Source: Streptomyces speibonae (GTDB lineage: Bacteria > Actinomycetota > Actinomycetes > Streptomycetales > Streptomycetaceae). From it: a DNA stretch of 8,615 nucleotides. Shown one piece after another: positions 6,698-8,615 of the stretch (its first letter is position 1; each line of letters begins with the position of its first letter). Made by a program: the position numbers and the translations under genes. The notes beneath the pieces are model-generated. The model made no database searches, was not told the origin of the DNA, and saw only the letters and a program-made list of their open reading frames with translations. The stretch is from positions 31,595-40,209 of the forward strand of contig KL568571.1 in assembly GCA_000715605.1 (NCBI GenBank), given 5' to 3'.

Positions 6698-6716
6698 TTA
6701 CGTACACCGTACGTAA
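6698..6716. promoter_or_regulatory. TetR operator 1 (perfect 8+3+8 palindrome)
   Basis: TTACGTACACCGTACGTAA: arms TTACGTAC and GTACGTAA are perfect inverted repeats around ACC. It is conspicuously AT-richer than its surroundings. It covers the likely -35 region of the ATPase promoter and abuts TACGAT (6696-6691, minus strand), a possible -10 box for the repressor gene, so one bound dimer pair could block both directions. Confidence 0.8.
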
Positions 6717-6727
6717 TGCGCTATGGT
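6698..6727 (+). promoter_or_regulatory. Predicted leaderless promoter of the ABC operon
   Basis: TATGGT (6722-6727) is a good -10 box ending 6 bases before the ATG at 6734. A weak TTACGT -35 (6698-6703) lies 18 bases upstream inside operator 1. No Shine-Dalgarno sequence precedes the ATG. Transcription starting at or next to the ATG, giving a leaderless mRNA, fits best. Confidence 0.55.
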
Positions 6728-6733
6728 CGACCC

Positions 6734-7711
6734 ATGACTACTACGTACGCTGTACTTAGTGAGGGTCTGGAAAAGCGTTTCGGGGAGGTCCATGCCCTGC
6801 GGGGGCTGGATCTGGCGGTGGCCGAGGGCACCGTGTGCGGGGTGCTGGGACCCAATGGCGCGGGCAAGACCACGGCCGTCCGGCTGCTGACCACGCTGCT
6901 GCGGCCCGACGCGGGATCCGCGCGCGTCGCGGGACACGATCTCGTCCGGGAGGCCGCCGCCGTCCGCCGCAGAATCGGGGTCACCGGCCAGGACACCTCG
7001 ATCGACGGGGATCTCACCGGGCGCGAGAATCTGCGCCTGTTCGCCCGGCTGCACCGGGTGGACCGGGCCGCCGCGCGGGCCGCCGAGCTGCTCGAGAGGT
7101 TCGGGCTGACGGAGGCGGCGGACCGGCCGGCGTCCGGCTGGTCCGGCGGCATGCGCCGCCGGCTGGACCTCGCGGCGAGCCTGATCCGCCGCCCCGAGGT
7201 GCTGTTCCTGGACGAGCCGACGACCGGTCTCGACCCGGCCAGCCGCACGCTGATCTGGGAGGCGGTGGGCGAGCTGACCGACGAGGGCACGACCGTGCTG
7301 CTCACCACCCAGTATCTGGAGGAGGCCGACCGGCTCGCCGACGACATCGCCCTGGTGGACCGGGGAAGGGTGGCGCACACCGGCTCCCCGGCCGAGCTCA
7401 AGGCGCTGGTCGGAACGCACGCGGAAGTGGTCGTCGCGCACGTCGGCGCGCTGGCGGAGGCCGCCGGGGTGCTGGACCGGCTCACCGGCTCGCAGCCCTC
7501 CCTGGACCGGGAGCGGAACGCGGTCGCGGTGGTCACCAAGGACGCGACGCTCACCCTCCCGCACCTGGTGCGCACGCTGGACGCGGCGGGCGTGCCGCTG
7601 CTCGACGCGAGCCTGCGGCCCCCGACCCTCGACGATGTGTTCCTGCGGCTGACCGAGGGCCCCGGCGCCCTCGCCGGCCGCCCCGGCGACGACAAGGAGC
7701 GTGCCGCATGA
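6734..7711 (+). CDS. DrrA-like ABC transporter ATP-binding protein
   Basis: A 325-aa ATPase of the daunorubicin-resistance (DrrA) class, which drives drug export with a DrrB-type permease at the inner face of the membrane. Walker A is GPNGAGKTT (39-47), the signature is WSGGMRRR (136-143), and Walker B is VLFLDEPTTGLD (156-167). The switch position is Gln193 in TTQYLEEAD instead of His, as is common in this subfamily. The C-terminal region after about 220 is the usual DrrA extension. ATG 6734 is chosen because TATGGT sits 6 bases before it; ATG 6716 would add MRYGRP but lies in operator 1 and lacks a ribosome site. Codons 3-9 carry a second operator and are unusually AT-ending. The stop overlaps the permease start (ATGA). 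Substrate unknown. Confidence 0.95.
   Translation: MTTTYAVLSEGLEKRFGEVHALRGLDLAVAEGTVCGVLGPNGAGKTTAVRLLTTLLRPDAGSARVAGHDLVREAAAVRRRIGVTGQDTSIDGDLTGRENLRLFARLHRVDRAAARAAELLERFGLTEAADRPASGWSGGMRRRLDLAASLIRRPEVLFLDEPTTGLDPASRTLIWEAVGELTDEGTTVLLTTQYLEEADRLADDIALVDRGRVAHTGSPAELKALVGTHAEVVVAHVGALAEAAGVLDRLTGSQPSLDRERNAVAVVTKDATLTLPHLVRTLDAAGVPLLDASLRPPTLDDVFLRLTEGPGALAGRPGDDKERAA
6740..6760. promoter_or_regulatory. TetR operator 2, inside the ATPase coding start
   Basis: CTACGTACGCTGTACTTAG (6741-6759) has arms CTACGTAC and GTACTTAG around GCT, one mismatch, plus a further matching A/T pair at 6740/6760. It copies the layout and core of operator 1. The centres are 43 bp apart, about four helical turns. 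The -10 box and the ATG lie between the two sites, so two bound repressors would bracket the promoter. Confidence 0.65.
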
Positions 7712-8490
7712 GCACGTTGGCGTACGACGGCACCGCACTGCTCGGCCGGCAGCTGCGGCGGATGCGGAACAACCCGGGGCTGCTGGTCCTCACCCAGACG
7801 ATGCCGGTCAGCATGCTGCTGTTCTTCGGCTACGTCTTCGGCAGCGCGCTCGCCGTGCCGGGCGCCGAGTACCGGTCCTTCCTGGTACCGGGGCTGCTCG
7901 TGGCGACGGCGGCGGGCGGGGTGATGACCGGCATGTTCCAGTCCGCGCAGGACGTGCACCGCGGGGTGACGGACCGGTTGCGCACGCTGCCGGTGAGCCG
8001 GGCCGCCGTGCCGATGGGCCAGGCCGTGGCGGACGTCCTGGTGACGGCCGCGGGAACGGTGCCGTTCCTCCTGGTGGGGCTGGCGGTCGGCTGGCGCGTG
8101 GAGGGCGGCGTCCCGGCCGCCGTGGGCGCGTTGGCGCTGTTGCTGCTGTTCCGGTTCGCGTGCGTGTGGGCCGGGATCTTCCTGGGGCTGCACACCCGGA
8201 ACGAGGAGGCGGCCGGTCAGCTGGGCGGGGCGACCTTCCTGCTGCCGCTGCTGTCCAGCGCGTACATCCCGGCCGAAGGACTTCCGGGCGGTCTGCGCAC
8301 GGTGGCGGAGTGGAACCCGATCAGCGCGGTGGCGACGGCGCTGCGGGACCTCTTCGGCAACGCGCCGGTGCCGGAGGGAGCGGCCTGGCCGGTGGCGCAT
8401 CCCGTGGCGGGGTCGCTGGCCTGGATCGCGGTGCTGCTCGCGGTGTTCGTGCCGCTCGCGGTGCGGGCGTACGCGCGCGGCGAGCGCTGA
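7708..8490 (+). CDS. ABC-2 type (DrrB-like) membrane permease
   Basis: A 260-aa integral membrane protein, partner of the preceding ATPase. Six hydrophobic segments are visible at about residues 25-47, 58-79, 103-128, 136-161, 172-192 and 235-252, the usual ABC-2 exporter topology. Between segments 2 and 3 the cytoplasmic stretch RLRTLPVSRAAVPMGQ (90-105) matches the conserved DrrB coupling region. The near-C-terminal EWNPISAVATALRDLFGN (201-218) is also typical. The start overlaps the ATPase stop as ATGA and has an AAGGAG site (7694-7699) 8 bases upstream, so the two are cotranslated. The complex would export a hydrophobic drug-like molecule; the substrate cannot be read from sequence. Confidence 0.95.
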   Translation: MSTLAYDGTALLGRQLRRMRNNPGLLVLTQTMPVSMLLFFGYVFGSALAVPGAEYRSFLVPGLLVATAAGGVMTGMFQSAQDVHRGVTDRLRTLPVSRAAVPMGQAVADVLVTAAGTVPFLLVGLAVGWRVEGGVPAAVGALALLLLFRFACVWAGIFLGLHTRNEEAAGQLGGATFLLPLLSSAYIPAEGLPGGLRTVAEWNPISAVATALRDLFGNAPVPEGAAWPVAHPVAGSLAWIAVLLAVFVPLAVRAYARGER

Positions 8491-8511
8491 CGTGGGGGTG
8501 GCGGGGAGGGA

Positions 8512-8556
8512 CCGGCGGGCCCCCGGGTCGTGGCCGGGTGGGACCGGGGGCGCCGG
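8512..8556 (+). terminator. Hairpin terminator after the ABC operon
   Basis: CCGGCG, CCCCCGG and TC on the left (8512-8529) pair with GA, CCGGGGG and CGCCGG on the right (8542-8556), giving a 15-bp stem with two small bulges. It begins 21 bases after the permease stop and has no T-run. Position and strength support a terminator. The remaining 43 bases to the adapter hold no gene I can support. Confidence 0.6.
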
Positions 8557-8599
8557 TAAGGGACGTGCTGAGGGCGCTGGTGCGCCACGTGCCCCGGAT

Positions 8600-8615
8600 C
8601 TGTCTCTTATACACA
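8600..8615 (-). other. Nextera/Tn5 mosaic-end adapter remnant, reversed
   Basis: CTGTCTCTTATACACA is the first 16 bases of the reverse complement of the 19-bp Tn5 mosaic end; the last three bases are cut off. The C at 8600 may be genomic or adapter. Translated on the minus strand it gives MYKRQ, a well-known adapter-derived peptide start in protein databases. Confidence 0.97.

Noticed and set aside
8565..8599. Possible start of a further plus-strand gene (GTG CTG AGG GCG, 12 codons)
   Set aside because: It is too short before the adapter to judge, and AAGGG is only 2 bases from the GTG. It may be real but cannot be supported.
8321..8614. 97-codon minus-strand frame starting MYKRQ
   Set aside because: Its start codon and first residues are adapter sequence and the remainder is antisense to the permease gene and spacer.
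1..8615. A resident Tn5-like transposon, suggested by inverted mosaic ends
   Set aside because: The enclosed genes are ordinary Streptomyces chromosomal genes with no transposase. The ends match engineered tagmentation sequence and coincide exactly with the window edges.

Overview
The window looks like a piece of a Streptomyces (or close actinomycete) chromosome. It is very GC-rich, codon third positions are almost all G or C, GTG starts and four-base ATGA stop/start overlaps occur, and the proteins read like Streptomyces families. Both ends carry the Tn5 mosaic-end sequence of Nextera-type library adapters (3-21, and reversed at 8600-8615). The edges are therefore library or assembly artefacts, and the first gene is cut by the adapter, not by biology.

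Layout. (1) 22-2219, minus strand, read right to left: a small putative lipoprotein overlaps a TetR-family regulator by ATGA; after a 90-bp gap comes a molybdopterin-dependent oxidoreductase, truncated at the left edge. (2) 2394-5748, plus strand, divergent from block 1 across 174 bp: homogentisate 1,2-dioxygenase (hmgA), a GntR/HutC-type regulator, and a 399-aa protein resembling only the C-terminal specificity domain of Type ISP restriction-modification enzymes. Gaps of 27 and 25 bp suggest one operon. (3) 5749-5954: a gene-free convergent spacer full of hairpins. (4) 5955-8490: a TetR-family regulator (minus) divergent from a DrrA-like ABC ATPase and a DrrB-like ABC-2 permease (plus), a classic drug-efflux cassette with its repressor. 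The permease is followed by a strong hairpin at 8512-8556.

How the parts work together. hmgA opens the ring of homogentisate in tyrosine/phenylalanine breakdown; the GntR protein is its likely local regulator, and two dyads lie on the predicted hmgA promoter. The TetR at 5955-6671 probably represses the efflux pair through two matching palindromes, one upstream of the ATPase promoter and one inside the first codons of the ATPase gene. The TetR at 1000-1620 may control its own operon and the oxidoreductase: a shared 9-mer sits just upstream of the predicted -10 box of each.

Most notable for follow-up are the paired operators with one site inside coding sequence, the stand-alone Type ISP specificity domain inside an aromatic-catabolism operon, and the shared 9-mer in three intergenic gaps. 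No RNA genes, CRISPR arrays, insertion sequences or phage genes were seen.
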